Below are positions 12,462-24,429 of a stretch of 64,000 bases of DNA, piece after piece. Made by a program: the position numbers and the translations under genes. Below the pieces are notes generated by a model that saw nothing but the letters and a program-made list of their open reading frames with translations, did not search any database and was not told the DNA's origin. The stretch is from Oopsacas minuta (taxonomy: Eukaryota > Porifera > Hexactinellida > Lyssacinosida > Leucopsacidae), in assembly GCA_024704765.1 (NCBI GenBank), contig JAKMXF010000326.1, positions 124,001-188,000 of the forward strand, in the 5' to 3' direction. Each line of letters starts with the position of its first letter. Positions within the stretch are counted from its first letter, which is position 1.

Positions 12462-12933
12462 CAGGGTCGGCGGAACAGGGGCGTCCTGAGCTGCCCCACT
12501 TTTTATGTGGGTCTTTGGTACTTAAAATTCCGCGGGCGTGGTTAGCGATAATATTTCTTTGATCTTCGATATAATTCAGTTTTGTATATTTGAGTTAGCG
12601 AGATGGCCACGATCACAGGAAAAATGTGTTTTGCACCTAGTCTAACTCGGAGGATTTTCTATAATAAAATTACAATTTTGTTATAAATTACTATTGCAGA
12701 ATTAGATGTATAAATTTAACCACTTAGTTTGAATAGCCATAACTTATGCTCAACTTTTATTTGCATTGAGAACCAATGAAATCTCTAAGGGAGTTGTTTT
12801 CAAACTCTAAGACTCTATTTCATAATTGTAATGTATATTTGAGGGGTACTCGATCCCTCAAATGTATTTTATCTACTCTGCGATCATCACAATTCAAGGC
12901 CGCCCCACCTCTCGCTAGCCTCCGCCGGGCATG
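12462..12933. mobile_element. hAT-like MITE
   Basis: The ends CAGGGTCGGCGGAAC (12462) and the inverted CCGCCGGGCATG (ending 12933) are imperfect inverted repeats. Flanking 8-mers AATATATA (12454-12461) and AATATATG (12934-12941) match at 7 of 8 positions, as expected for an aged hAT duplication. The interior is non-coding. Confidence 0.7.
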
Positions 12934-13019
12934 AATATATGGTTAATTTAGCTCAAGGATCTATCATCCAAGGATGTTAAGAACAATTGCGAAAATTAGA
13001 AAACTGCTTTCGAACTTAT

Positions 13020-14556
13020 CGCCTGTTTCAACTTAAACAATGGCGCTTCGCTTGCCCGCACTAAGCAGTTGCGAATACTTCGTGTCCACACTTTGACCTA
13101 TGGCCATTAAGTAATTAAATTCATAATGTTAACCACAGCAAACGTGACACTGCCACAATCATCAATTCTGTTGAATTTATGTCCCCATAAGAGAACAAAT
13201 ATTTATGAAATGCTGTTTACAATATCATATTTGGACTCAGCAAATTCGATCACCTCTATACAGTCAGGGGACAAAAGTATTCGACCACACAAATATATTG
13301 TCATAAATTGTATACTCTTTCCCGCTCCTATATATTGTGTAGTCTATATTCGTAGCTGCTATCTAGTAATTTGCATAGAATAACATATGTTTTTCAAGAA
13401 TTTCAAAAAAATATTTTAGATTGACACTTTTTGAAGGTGTTAATTATTAATAATTATTAGATAATTATTGATAATCAAAATATGTGGTAATTCAAAGCTA
13501 TTAAGAATCTATAATTTCTGACTTGATATTTGAATTCTACGTAGGCGAGTTACCCCAGATTGACATTTCCAGTCGGATTGAACAATTTTTACCAAAGTTA
13601 TAAAAGAATTTCAATTTGTCCCACTTGTGCCACTTTTTGAAAAAAGTGGCACAGGTGGCAGGAAAAAGCGCCACTACAAGGAAATCAACTAGGGTTAGGA
13701 GGAATAAGTCGAAGTAATATTTTCGAATGATATGACTATACTAACCCTTGAATTCCTAAATAACTTCTTGGTAGCGGCCACTTGTGCCACCTTGAGCAAA
13801 AGGTGGCACAAATGGCACAAAATTGAAATTCATCTATAACTCTGGTAAAAATTGTTCAATCCGATTGGAAATTTCAATCTGGGGTAACTCGCCTAAGTAG
13901 AATTCAAATATCAAGTCAGAAATTATAGATCCTTAATAGGTTTTGAATTACCACATATTTTGATTATCAATAATTATCTAATAATTATTAATAATTAACA
14001 CCTTCAAAAAGTGTCAATCTAAAATATTTTTTTGAAATTCTTGAAAAACATATGTTATCCTATACAAATTACTAGATAGCAGCTACGAATATAGACTACA
14101 CAATATATAGGAGCGGGAAAGAGTATACAATTTATGACAATATATTTGTGTGGTCGAATACTTTTGTCCCCTGACTGTATAGTCGTTGAAAGTATGTTTC
14201 TACCACAATTTGGAAATTGTTTACTTTATTATCGTCAAAACAACGATAACTTTAATGTAAGAAACTTGAAAATGCGAAATTCGGTTACCCTGGGTGACCT
14301 TTTAGAGCAAGCCTGTACGTATATTTTGAGATTTGGATAATTTGTTAACATTAAATTAATAAATACAACAACAAGATTACATATGATTAATTCATCCAAA
14401 GGTATGAAATCGAATTCAGCCTGTTCGATATATTTATAGAATTTGTATTGAAATCTATTTACTTCCTTGATAAACACGATAGACACGTACTTATGCGACA
14501 GTTACAAAATTGCATACATTTAATCTTTTCTTGGACAACGGAGACAAACAGATACC
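13020..14556 (+). repeat. Tandem-repeat element (HINE-like), copy 1, interrupted
   Basis: Shares sequence blocks with 52955-53575 and 62340-62905. The blocks are a GC-rich head (CGCTTCGC/ACTTCGTG), CTGTTTACAATATCATATTTGG, TTGAAAGTATG..TCTACC, TTGTTTACTTTAT, CTTGAAAATGCGAAA, and a tail with ACAACGGA..CAAACAGA. Copy 1 is split by the palindromic MITE at 13261-14177, and its tail is split at 14556 by the hAT, resuming at 19497. Internal repetition and terminal features suggest a non-autonomous Helitron/Helentron-type element; that classification is inference. Confidence 0.55.
13261..14177. mobile_element. Palindromic (foldback) MITE with Tc1/mariner-like ends, copy 1
   Basis: A 917-bp element flanked by TA (13259-13260, 14178-14179), beginning CAGTCAGGGGACAAAAGTAT and ending with its inverse. 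The two halves are inverted copies of each other almost to the centre (about 400 bp each arm). A short unique core near 13675-13790 is bounded by smaller hairpins of the type GTGCCACTTTTT/AAAAAGTGGCAC. It encodes nothing. A second copy lies at 53791-54639 with its core in the opposite orientation. Confidence 0.92.
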
Positions 14557-15278
14557 AAGGGGGGGCAAGGGGGTCGATCGCCCCCTTAATGTCAATGTAG
14601 GGTGGGCAAGAGTATCATTTCGCCCCCAATATTTTACTCACCTTATATCCTTCCTATCTTAAATTTGGTACTTGTAGTATCATAATAATATTTGGTAATA
14701 TTCCATGATATGTTAAGACAAAAAAACTACTAAAAAACTATGAAATATGATTCATTTCAATGATGTTAATTGCTACTAAAAATGTTGCGCCTTGTTTCAT
14801 TTCTCAATACAAAATCATTCACCAATTCATCAATGTTAAGAGAATCGAGTTCTTCATGGTATTTTTAGAGTATAAGCAGTGTATTGAGATGTCTTTGATT
14901 AATCGTGCTTCTTAAATAAGTCTTTAAACTTCGTAGCTGACTAAATGATTTCTCTGTATTGGCTGTAGTAGCAGGGCATACAAGATATAGCTAAATAATG
15001 TTGACTATCATTGGATATAAATGTCTCATTTCGCTTTTTGAAATAAGTTCCATAATTTGAGAAGCAGAAGCCTTCGGATGTAAAATTCGTTCCGGAAAAT
15101 TCTCCAAAAAGAAGTTGTGCTTCAAGATGTTTCGAATCCAAAATATCCTTACCGTAATGATTACAAACGAGATTAAGGTTATCTAAGTTGACTGGTGCTC
15201 CATTCCAAACTCTATCAAAGAGTTATTCAATTGCTTCCAGAATTAGTATATGTTTGTTAGTAATTCGACTCCTTAACC

Positions 15279-17666
15279 CAGTGGTTCTCAACCTTTCTGG
15301 TCTTCCCTCTCCATGAAGTTTACTCTCCCTTTTGCCCCCCCCCCCTCTCCCCAAATAATTTGAATTTAGTTTTTTAAATCAATTAACTGTAATTAATGCG
15401 AAACTTGTAATTGCTTATTAGATGCTAATATTTCAGTATCTAGACTATAACTTGATGCTGATATCCTTAAATCTTCCCTGAAGTCAAGTCGCCTGCGGTG
15501 TTTTGACCGAAGAAAATTTGTTGAAGAAAACGTTTTCTCACAAAAATATGTTGTTGGAAATGGAAGCAGAAGCAATATTTTAGCTGTTTTGAAAAGATTT
15601 GGTGCTATCCCCTCAACTAAAAACCAGAACTTCGTTTTGTTAGCACAAGAATATTTAGCTTTTGCCTCCTCATTTGCCTCTAAATATAACAATTCGTCTA
15701 CTAGGATGTCGTCTAAGTCCATCATATCTTCCAGTGACATATCCATCGGGGTTAGCAGGTATTTAGGGATTGATGGAACGTTCGAAAATCGATTGGAAAA
15801 TCAGTAACTAGATAAATCAAATGTTCTTCGACAAGGGGAGTAAATTTAACTTCAAGATGTGCTGAAGGAGAAAGAATTGCTTCTATAAGTGAGAACACGT
15901 TCCATTGGTTGCTCAGTATAAGTAAACGAAAGAATTTCAACTTATTTTGAAATGTAGTCACATTTTCTATAGCCGCTTGAAGAAAAATCCCATCTCCCTG
16001 CAACCTAAGATTACTCAGGTTATAGTAAGAGAAGATTTCAGTAAGATAAGCTAAAATCAGTTTGAAATAGATAGATGTAAACTCTTCTGTCTTGAAGAAA
16101 TGTTTCTGATCTAGAAATTCACATAACTGATCATAAATAGAATATACTCGTTCAAGAGCTTTTCCTCTACTAAGCCAGCAAACTTCTGTGTGGAAAAGGA
16201 AGACGTCGTGTTATGCTTCCGAATCTTCACATAGTTTTCTTAGTATACGTTCGTTCAAAGGACTTGATTTGACAAAGTTCACAACTTTGATGACAAGGTT
16301 AAGTGTTTCATGATGTTCAGACTGGAGATTTTTAGCAGCTAACGCCTGTTTATGAAGCATACAATGGATAAAACTGCACTGCGGTACTTCCCTTTTAAAA
16401 CATCCCCAGAATCCAGTATCTCTACCAGTCATATTTTGAGCTCCATCTGTATTAACACTAACAACTTGGCTTAAACTAATCTGATGTGAGTCAAAATAGG
16501 ATCTAGCCATCTTGAAGATATCTTATCCAGTGCAACGATCTTTAAAATAATCAACTAAAAGCAATTCTTCCTTTATGCAATCGTTATCGATGAAACGCAT
16601 ACAGACAATAAGAGTAGATTCTGCTCCAAATGTTGATTCATCTAATTGAATGCTGATATGAATATCCTTCATAAGCCGTACCAATTTATCTTCTAAATTC
16701 TGTGAAATTTCACTAATCCTCCTTTTTACTGTATCATTAGATAACGGGATTTGTCTAGTTTCTCAGCTGCCGCACTTCCCAGAACATGCTTGGCACAAGC
16801 CAACAGTGAAGGTTTGATTAGAGTTTCTGCATCTGTGTGAGGTTTATAAACTTTGCGATTAGAAAAGATACTTCATAGAATGCCAAAGTACAACATTTCA
16901 AATCGGTAGACTGAGCGAAGAGAGAAAAAGATTTTTGTTGATTCAAATAGACTTTCTTTTTCTGCGAAAAGTACTCTATTGGCTGCCCCACCTCTGTGGG
17001 ATGTTTTGAAAATTGATGCGCTTTTAAATGATGAGGCCTCATTGAATCATTCGCTAAGCATACATGGCAGGTCAAGCAAAGAGGTTGTAATTCGTCTGGA
17101 CTAGAAATGAATCCAAACTGCAGATAAGAGGGATCATAATGTCGAATTCTGCATTTTGCATTTAGTTTGGACATAATCTTCTGATTGTATTATAAAGTCT
17201 TGCAATGATAGTTAAAAATGAATTAATATAGATACAGTTCTATGTCATATTTATGTAGATTGTAAAATGAAAATCGTATCGATCAATAGGATACCATATT
17301 ATTCATAATATTGGAATCACACATCGATAACGTATTCACAATCGAATACATAGTATTTATTGTCATACAAAAGCAATTTATATTTGTCAGATGCATGCCA
17401 TCTTTTCGAGCCCTTACAAAGTATTAACAATAATTATATCTGAGTACAAACTTTATCGACGTATTATGCAAATGGGTTTTTAAAAGAGCGAGAAATTGAA
17501 TACAAAGATATAAAATAAGTAGCGGTAGGAGGAGCCTCCTCTGACTAGATTATTTATGCACACCCCAAGTATAGATTGTTCTCTCCGGATATGTATCCCC
17601 CTCTATCCCCTCTTCGGTATTGCCATCCCCCCAATGGGGGGATATCTCCCTGGTTGAGAACCACTG
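15279..17666 (-). mobile_element. hAT transposon (ZBED5-like) nested in another hAT
   Basis: The 15-bp terminal inverted repeats CAGTGGTTCTCAACC and GGTTGAGAACCACTG are perfect apart from orientation. They are flanked by an exact 8-bp duplication CCTTAACC (15271-15278 and 17667-17674). The 2388-bp element sits inside the coding part of the outer hAT. Confidence 0.95.
15393..17174 (-). pseudogene. hAT transposase of ZBED5/SCAND3-like type, few lesions
   Basis: Starts MSKLNAKCRIRHYDPSYLQF at 17174, with a BED-like zinc finger (C.TCHVCL...HHLKAHQFSKHP, about 17070-16985). The catalytic parts are IQLDEST (about 16640), SVNTDGAQNMTG (about 16460) and HCMLHKQALAAK (about 16360). The C-terminus reads LPFPTTYFCEKTFSS and LDFREDLRISASS near 15560-15450, ending at 15393. 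This is the architecture of the domesticated vertebrate genes ZBED5 and SCAND3. Only a few frameshifts or stops break it (near 16815, 16735, 16528, 16212 and 15752), so it is younger than the outer element, as its position inside it also requires. Confidence 0.88.
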
Positions 17667-19496
17667 CCTTAACCTATCGCAGGCATGATCAAGAACTTGA
17701 TAGTATATTGAGAGATAGTACTCGTCTAGTGTTTGCCAAACATGTTGTTCAGAAATATCATAACGACTAGGACGCCTTACTTTGTGTGTAAGCTTTGCAG
17801 CTTCCCCTCCATGTTGCTTACGAAAATTCTTCGTTTCTGTCCATAGTAGTTTATATTTCTCCTCACAGTGCATTGATTCTAAAAATGAGATTGTAAATCG
17901 AACAGATTTATTTCTTTCCCCATCTGAAATAGTTTTTCCTTGAAGATGTTTGCTTAAATTATCTGTCAATTCAAATATTTTCAGCGAAAAACAGAGACCA
18001 AAATAGACATCATATTCAACTAATCGTTTAAGATATCCACTTGCTATGGATCTAACCTGACTTTCAGTTGCTTGTGTTTCAATCACTGCCAATGTATCCA
18101 AAATTGCATCAAATTGTCGATACAATCCCGAAAGTGCAGTATATTTAACTAGAAACGAGTAGGGCAGAGGGGTCTAATGTGGTTCTGTGGATTATCTAAC
18201 TCCAATGCAACTTTTTGCAATTGCACAACGTTTCGGGAATGACGAAGGAAAGTGATTAGGTCGTTGACCAAGTGTAGAAAGTCACGCATTAGAGAGATAG
18301 CCTTGACAACATCTTGAACTGCGAGATTAATACAATGCATATGACAGTGAGTACTTAGGGCACTTGGAGTCACCTCAGAAACTCGAGCAGCTACACCATT
18401 TGAATGACCACTGAACGATGAGGCACCATCAAATGTCATCCCGAAGCAGTGTGACAAACTAATACCGAGGCGAAGGAGGGGCGTCTTTGATTGCTGAAAA
18501 TATTGATTCAGCATCGCACTTATCAAGAGCATAGGAGCCAAGCACTCTTTCATTGGGAGATAGGTCACTATCTACAGTACGAAAACTGATGCTCAGTTGT
18601 TCAATTCGAGAAATATCAGACGTCTCGTCAGCTATCAGTCCACAGAAACAATTAGCATTTGACGTGTAAATAATCGCACAATACGGTTCGCCATCATATC
18701 TAGAATTTCTTCTTGTACTTCGATCGAAGTCCATGATGTTGATTTCAGGAGCCATTTCTGTAAATCTTTTGAATCAGAAGTACGTAGAACTAAGAGTTGC
18801 TTAAAATTAGATTCCGAGTCAATATGACCACGTGTAGGCAGTCCTTGGCGTACAAAGAATCTCAAACTTGTGAAAATCCGGATCAGACACTCGCGGAAAA
18901 TTTTCTTGTTTGCTGTTTGTTGATCAAATAATTTTTCAACGACGCTCGTTCCAGAAATTGTGTTTGTGAATTTTATCACGTATGAACGATGTGTATGAGA
19001 AGATTCATGAATCCTAAATTTCTCAGTAGCTTTTTTCCAATTCGCAAATCCAATAGTAACAAAACCTTCATCTCCCTTGCTATTACGTAATGAGTCAACT
19101 GAGTATACTTGCCTACAAGGATGACAAAATGCTGCCTTAAGTTCTGAATCCCACTCCAGCCATGTGAATTGCTTAAACCATACAGGTAAAACTTCCTCTT
19201 AGAACTAGGGTCAGTTGGGAAAAATTTATCTTTCGGTTGGTTGGGATACTTTTGCAGGATTCTCTGTCTTTTTGGATTGGGCTCGTTATCTTGATTTGAG
19301 GATTGACTTACCACTAAAGTAATCTAATTTGATTGTACAGTAAACAAGGAATTTACGTCCCAATGAACTCTAATAAATAATAATAAAACACATGCTAGTA
19401 TGTAAAGATCAAAACTTCGCTTTTCACGTTTTTACCTAATACTAAACAAAAAGATTTCGCCCCCCCCAATCTGTTTTTTCAAATCGACGCCCCCGT

Positions 19497-19540
19497 CAGA
19501 TACCAATTTAGAGTTAATAATGTTATTTTTCTCAGATTGT
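19497..19540 (+). repeat. Tail of tandem-repeat element copy 1
   Basis: CAGATACCAATTTAGAGTTAATAATG resumes the tail interrupted at 14556; the tail of the copy near 53550 reads CAGACAATAATTGAG.TTAAATAAT. This supports the nesting order. Confidence 0.55.
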
Positions 19541-20379
19541 AAATAATGCTGGTTTACATACATTTTCCATAGAGAATATTTTCTATGGATTTTTTCTTGC
19601 ACAAATTCCCAAGCATTCCATTTATGCAATATGCAAGCCCACAGATGTGTTCTTACCAAAGGATTAGGCCACAACTATAGAATACCGCGCCAACATATTT
19701 TGTAATATGGTCAAAAATTCATATATCAATGAACTCGTTGAGAAAAACAGATAGAGTTATAGAAGAAATCCGATGAAAGCTGAAGAATTTATAAAAATCT
19801 ACCTGATATGACAACTCCTATGGAGAAAACTGTATTAGTCAATATGCTGAAATACAGCTGGTGAAATATATACAACTATAACAGGAATTCACATATTCAA
19901 TCTTGTGATTGTCAACACCATTGTCAGTTTATTGAACAACCCTTGTAGTAATGAATGCGAGTAAATAATATGCAAGGGCTACATATATAATCAAAATTTG
20001 AATGTTTTCGTGCAACAAATAAATCCTAAGATATCTTTCAAATGTACTTGTTTGAGTATCTAGCAACATTAACGGTGCAGGATCCGAATTTTTACGATAG
20101 CCGAATGTGATCCAAGGGGTATATTTGGCTAGATGACGCCCACACCTACCCTTTTCATTTTTATAGCCAAGCGATCCGAATTATACTTTCGAGGTATACT
20201 CGGCCAGGTTTTCGCCCATTAGATACTCTGTTGCCCCAGCTTTTAAATGACTGTTCTAAATAGAAACAAATACAAATAATGCACAGGTTTATATCATGAA
20301 AGAATAAGTAATGAGACTAATGTATCGAATTAATATTCTTGGTGATACAGCTCTAAGCCTAATATCAGATTACAAGCCT
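19541..20379. other. No gene seen; possible solo mariner end near 19930
   Basis: Non-coding. TTATTGAACAACCCTTGTA at about 19929-19948 resembles the right terminal repeat of the mariner at 20382-21598, but no matching left end was found. Confidence 0.4.
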
Positions 20380-20381
20380 TA

Positions 20382-21598
20382 CCAGGTTGTCTAGCTTCGA
20401 TACATTATAGTCTTTATCCTACTAGCATATTCTTCAGTATAAAGTTTGATTGTATAGACTACTTTTTCAACTAATGGACAAAAGCAAAGAAGGAAAAACG
20501 GCAAATAATTTGGTACCTGTGGAAAAGGGGAAGACTGGCTCATGCATTCTTCGTGAAATGCAGGATATTTTCGGTGATGAATGTCCTTCGAAAGCACCCA
20601 TAAATAGATGAATCGAACGTTTTGATAATGGCGATGAGGAACTCTACGATGACCCTCGTCCAGGTCGTCCGACTTCCTCAAAAAACCCGCAAAATATCGA
20701 GAGGGTCCAAACAATTTTGGACGAGGACAGACGGATAAGCCTGCGAGAGTTAGAAGAGAAGGTAGGTATATCAAAAGCTACACTACACACGATTATCACT
20801 GAAGATCTGGAAATGTCGAAGGTAACTGCTCGTTGGGTCCCAAAAACTTCTTTCAAAAGAAGAAAACGCGCAAAGGTCAGAGTTAGCAAAGAATTACTTT
20901 CAAGATACAAGGCAGAGGAAGACTTTTGGATCGTATAGTAACGGGGTATGAAACTTGGTTTCATTATTACGGACCAGTGAGCAAAACTCAATCGAAGTAG
21001 TGGAAGAGACGTCATGAACGTGTACCCATCAAGGTAAAGTCCGCAAAATCAGCAGGGAAGAGAATGGCAACAGTATTTGGGGATAGGGAAAGAATTATGC
21101 ACCTCGACTGGTTGTCTGAGAAGACAACCATAAACAGTGATTATTACGTTGACGAATTGAAAGAATTGCGTCAAGCGATTAAACGTGAGAGGCGAGGCAA
21201 GTTGACACATGGCGTATTGCTGCAACATGACAACGCAAGGCCCCATGTAAGCCCCAAGACAATGGCTGCAATTGACGACTTAGGATTTGAATGTCTCCCT
21301 CATCCCCGTATAGTCCAGATCTGGCTCCCAGCGACTACTGGCTGTTTGGAAAGATGAAGAAATCTCTTCGAAGGAAGAGATTTGATGATTTCAAATGGCT
21401 GGAGTATTAAATAATCAGTGGGAAAAGGCACCCCAAAGAATTCTATCCCACTGGGATGGAAAAGTTACCAGAACGATGAAAACGATGTATACAGTTAAAG
21501 GAGGAATTTATCGAAACATTTGATAATCAATTATGATAAGTATAGGTTTACTACATGAATTATGATAAAAAGTCCCATTATTCATTGAACAACACTTG
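20382..21598 (+). mobile_element. mariner transposon (DD34D type)
   Basis: The right end (CATTGAACAACACTTG, ending 21598, followed by TA) is a typical mariner terminus. The left end beginning at 20382 after TA (CCAGGTTGTC...ATTATAGTC) is a diverged inverted match. The transposase relic lies between them on the + strand. Confidence 0.75.
20474..21523 (+). pseudogene. mariner transposase with mutated first catalytic Asp
   Basis: Transposase of the mariner family. The N-terminal DNA-binding half reads from ATG at 20474 through ILREMQDIFGDECPSKAPI and DDPRPGRPTSSK, with a stop at about 20609 where relatives have Trp. The WVPK linker is intact. The first catalytic Asp is replaced: VTGYETWFHYY at about 20945, where the family has VTGDE. 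The second (LLQHDNARPHV, about 21230) and third (APSDYWLF, about 21335) are kept with DD34D spacing. The C-terminal tail ends at 21523. Frameshifts occur near 20660, 20930, 21300 and 21400. Inactive. Confidence 0.85.
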
Positions 21599-21600
21599 TA

Positions 21601-22477
21601 ACATCAGAAAACCTAGCAGCAACAAAAAGGTAGCATGTCGCACACTTTTTCATTAGTATGCTTATTCACACTATTTTCTAGCTGCAAATAACAAGATGAG
21701 GCTTAGTAATTCGGGTTATAATCCAAATGTAGGCCCGTTTTATTGTTTTAGTGAACTTTGAGAGTAAACTCAATCGATATGGAGATGGTAGTAATGTAAC
21801 GATTTGCTCCTGGGTCTGGTGGATGTTTGATGCACAAGTTGAATTGTGTAGAGGGATTTTCTATGTAAGACAATCCTGTCCATTTGCATGTAAACTTTCT
21901 GCAAATAACAAATCTCTAAGTTTAATTAGTGCTTCTGTTCGTTTTTGTACAAAGTATTTATAAATATGATAAGATTGTATATCATTCCTGCGAGTATTCA
22001 AGGATCATTTTCATTTGACCTTCCCAGAATGAATACTGAGACCATGTATTAGAAGGGTTTCTTACCCGCGAAGAGTTGTATGAAAACGAACTGAAGTAAT
22101 AATACAAAGTAGAGATTCCTTTAAACCAACAGTACACATGAAAGCAAACCGAAACACTAATAGAGGGATTGTCCATCTGCAATAAATCATATTGTGTATT
22201 ATCTCGAAATCCGAAATACAGTGATAGCGAATATGTTAGGTATTGTAATCAACAATATCAATGAACTGCCAAAATCAAAATAACAGGAAACAGCTAACCA
22301 AGAGCTGTTATTCGACAACGGAGTTATTACTGTCACTGTTAACAGCCAAAATACTATGTTATTAATAGTAAACAACAATATTTAACAATTAACTTCCAAT
22401 TATACCTTGGGTGATTATTTATTCCAACCCACCCTATCCGGGGAAATTATTTCAGGTACGGGCCTGTATTTAGAATA
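21601..22477. other. No gene seen
   Basis: AT-rich spacer between mariner and the Tigger-like MITE. The open frame at 21751 has no recognisable content. Confidence 0.45.
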
Positions 22478-23123
22478 TAGTAAAACCTTCAAAAGGTGAA
22501 CACCCTGGGGACCAGCAAAGATGTCCACTTTTGAAAGGTGTTCACTTTTCATGATCTATGATAATGTGTATTTTTTCGACAAACAGTAGTAGTTAAACCA
22601 CAGATATAAGTCCCTCTTAGTTGTCTCACAATGTTCACTTTAAGCACATATATTTCTAATGTGAGCTGTGATTTGCGTTTAGAAGACATTTATGGTATTT
22701 TTGATCGGAATAATTCAACTGACAATTACCTCAGATTCCTGAAAATGTTATTTATAGGACCACCATGTTTACATAAATGTGTGAAAGCATTGTACTGGCA
22801 AATATGTTGTCTCTTCTGCCCATTGTATGAGGAAGCCTCTAGTATTTTATGAAACTACATCATTAAACATCCCTGCTTTAACAACTAGTGCGATGACAAA
22901 GCTGACAGCCTAGCCAAAAATCTGCCAGAAAAACCTGTATTCACTTTTAACAGGTCATATCCCCTGCAATTTAGACATTTGGGACCAAATTAAGTGTTCA
23001 CATTTCACTTTTCAGAGGTGTTCACATTCTAGAGGGGTGACCACTATGTAAAACAATGGGAAAAATTTGGGACCGAGAAAAGTGTTCATATTTTGCCGGT
23101 GTTCACTTTTGGAGGTTATACTG
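22478..23123. mobile_element. pogo/Tigger-like MITE
   Basis: A 646-bp element flanked by TA (22476-22477, 23124-23125). The ends TAGTAAAACCTTCAAAAGGTG and, inverted, CAGTATAACCTCCAAAAGTG share the CAGTA.AACCTC start of Tigger-class elements. Subterminal GTGTTCACTTTT motifs are repeated on both sides. No transposase is present. Confidence 0.7.
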
Positions 23124-23264
23124 TACTACGTATGTGCATTTAACTAGTTTCACTACACCTTAGAATAGCTTATGCTGACATTTAGCAGGTATATGATGTA
23201 GGAATGTATACAAATTAACTTTTCTTAACAAATTAATACTATATCTATTTAGAAGTAGGTATAC

Positions 23265-23671
23265 TCACAATGAATTATTTATGCAGTTAAATCTCATAAC
23301 AGCAGGTAACTCTCTAAAGCTCTTGAAGACGCTGTTTGGGATGTTTGCTATTCTCTTCTTATCCAACAAGCCTCGATAAGGTGGGATTCTAGCAAATGAG
23401 GATTTGTTGTTGGGGCCTCTTCTTTGTCTTTCCTTGAAACCCCCCACCAGGCGTTTTCTATTCTTTGTGTAAGGATACCAATAATTGGATCCACAAAATT
23501 CTCAGAGTTGTTCACAGTGAGATGATCACAGCCTGCAGCTGGTACAGATATATACATGACACCTCCTTTGCGTCGATATTCCTTAATGTGAAATTCCACA
23601 AATAATTCGTTGATTGGATTCGAGTTGGAACTAGAGCAGGCTGTGAGTTGCTGAGAGTATTTAGAACTCAT
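23265..23671 (-). pseudogene. Merlin/ISXO2-like transposase C-terminal fragment
   Basis: The segment LTVNNSENFVDP (about 23520) followed by TQRIENAWWGVSRKDKE (about 23465) matches the end of ISXO2/IS1016-type DDE transposases, in which VNHS..FVDP..G.HTQ.IE..W is diagnostic; eukaryotic Merlin elements carry this domain. It continues to CWIRR in one frame and IPPYRGLLDKKRIANI in the next, ending near 23265. The catalytic N-terminal part is missing. Fragment only; family call from memory. Confidence 0.6.
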
Positions 23672-23831
23672 GTTGGAAAGTGCTAGAATTGTATTTTGTC
23701 AGGATTTTCTAGCTAGATTGGCTTGAGCTGAGAAGATGAGTATTTCAGTAGACTATTTGGATAACTGATGTGGTGTTTGATTGGTTTCGAGCTGGATCTG
23801 GAACATGCTGTGACTTGCTGAGAGTATTTAC
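23614..23831 (+). repeat. Local direct duplication beside the Merlin relic
   Basis: TGATTGGATTCGAG...TTGCTGAGAGTATTTA (23610-23662) recurs at 23776-23831 in the same orientation, about 165 bp apart. This suggests a local duplication of the start of the relic's coding part. Confidence 0.6.
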
Positions 23832-24429
23832 TTATATTCAAAACTATAAATTGAATGACTATATTTCTTTAAGACGAAATTTCCTCATGCATTCATGCAT
23901 TCTATCACCAAATATTTGGACTACTGCAAACTAATGAAATTGGCACTAATGCATGCCCAGCATTTCCACATCTATTGTAAGTAGAGTAATTCCTATATCT
24001 AAATTGTTCTTAAAATAGTCAGGATTTGATCTACTATAGAAATTTCAATGTATGATCTTGGATAGTTTCCAGATATGTAATTGCTGTCACTGAAAGGTGA
24101 AAGCTATTTTAGTATTCGTAGAAATGTTTCATCATGAACAGCATATTCCTGCTCATGATGAAACAATCAAATAATCCTAGGGAAATTTATTGGCTTTCAA
24201 AATTCCGAACGACTGCAATATTTTCTTGTAATTCAAGAGGCGCTTACCAAGAACTAGTAGCGTGACGAGGCCGTAGCTAACATTAACTGGAAATTTACTA
24301 GTCCTACATGTCGGCTTGTGACCTTCTATTGATTAGTCAAAAATACTAGACATTCCATGCCACTTGTTAAATTTATCAATTCATAATAGTAAATAAACAT
24401 AGATAAAACATATTCTAAATGAGGCTGAG
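23832..24429. other. No gene seen
   Basis: No coding similarity. A small hairpin, TTTCATCATGAACAGCATATTCCTGCTCATGATGAAA, lies near 24127-24163. Confidence 0.4.

Larger units (their letters stand above)
14780..19314 (-). pseudogene. hAT transposase, TTF zinc-finger (ZMYM1-like) type, interrupted
   Basis: hAT-superfamily transposase of the type related to zinc-finger MYM-type protein 1. From the N-terminus: the TTF-type zinc finger spans about 19255-19060 (KFFPTDPSSKRKF, then in another frame FTWLEWDSELKAAFCHPC). The catalytic segment follows: LIADETSDISRIEQLS (about 18640), TFDGASSFSG (about 18430) and CHMHCINLAVQD (about 18335). The chain runs without break to 17675, where the ZBED-type hAT is inserted, and resumes at 15270. 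The C-terminal dimerisation block (LKTYLRSTINQRHLN, about 14920-14870) is then readable to about 14780. Frameshifts occur near 19140, 18970, 18740, 18560 and 18150. Although long, the copy cannot make a whole protein. Confidence 0.85.
14557..19496 (-). mobile_element. TTF-type hAT transposon carrying a nested hAT
   Basis: The element is bounded by an exact 8-bp duplication CAGATACC (14549-14556 and 19497-19504). Its right end ATCGACGCCCCCGT is an inverted terminal repeat like that of the MITE at 7156-7490; the left end keeps the G-rich subterminal run. It inserted into the tail of the tandem-repeat element and was itself hit by a second hAT at 15279. Confidence 0.85.

Noticed and set aside
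17550-17770. Open frame continuing from the outer hAT into GREISPHWGDG-like residues, and the + strand frame there
   Set aside because: The reading crosses the junction of the nested hAT at 17666, so this tail is not real protein.
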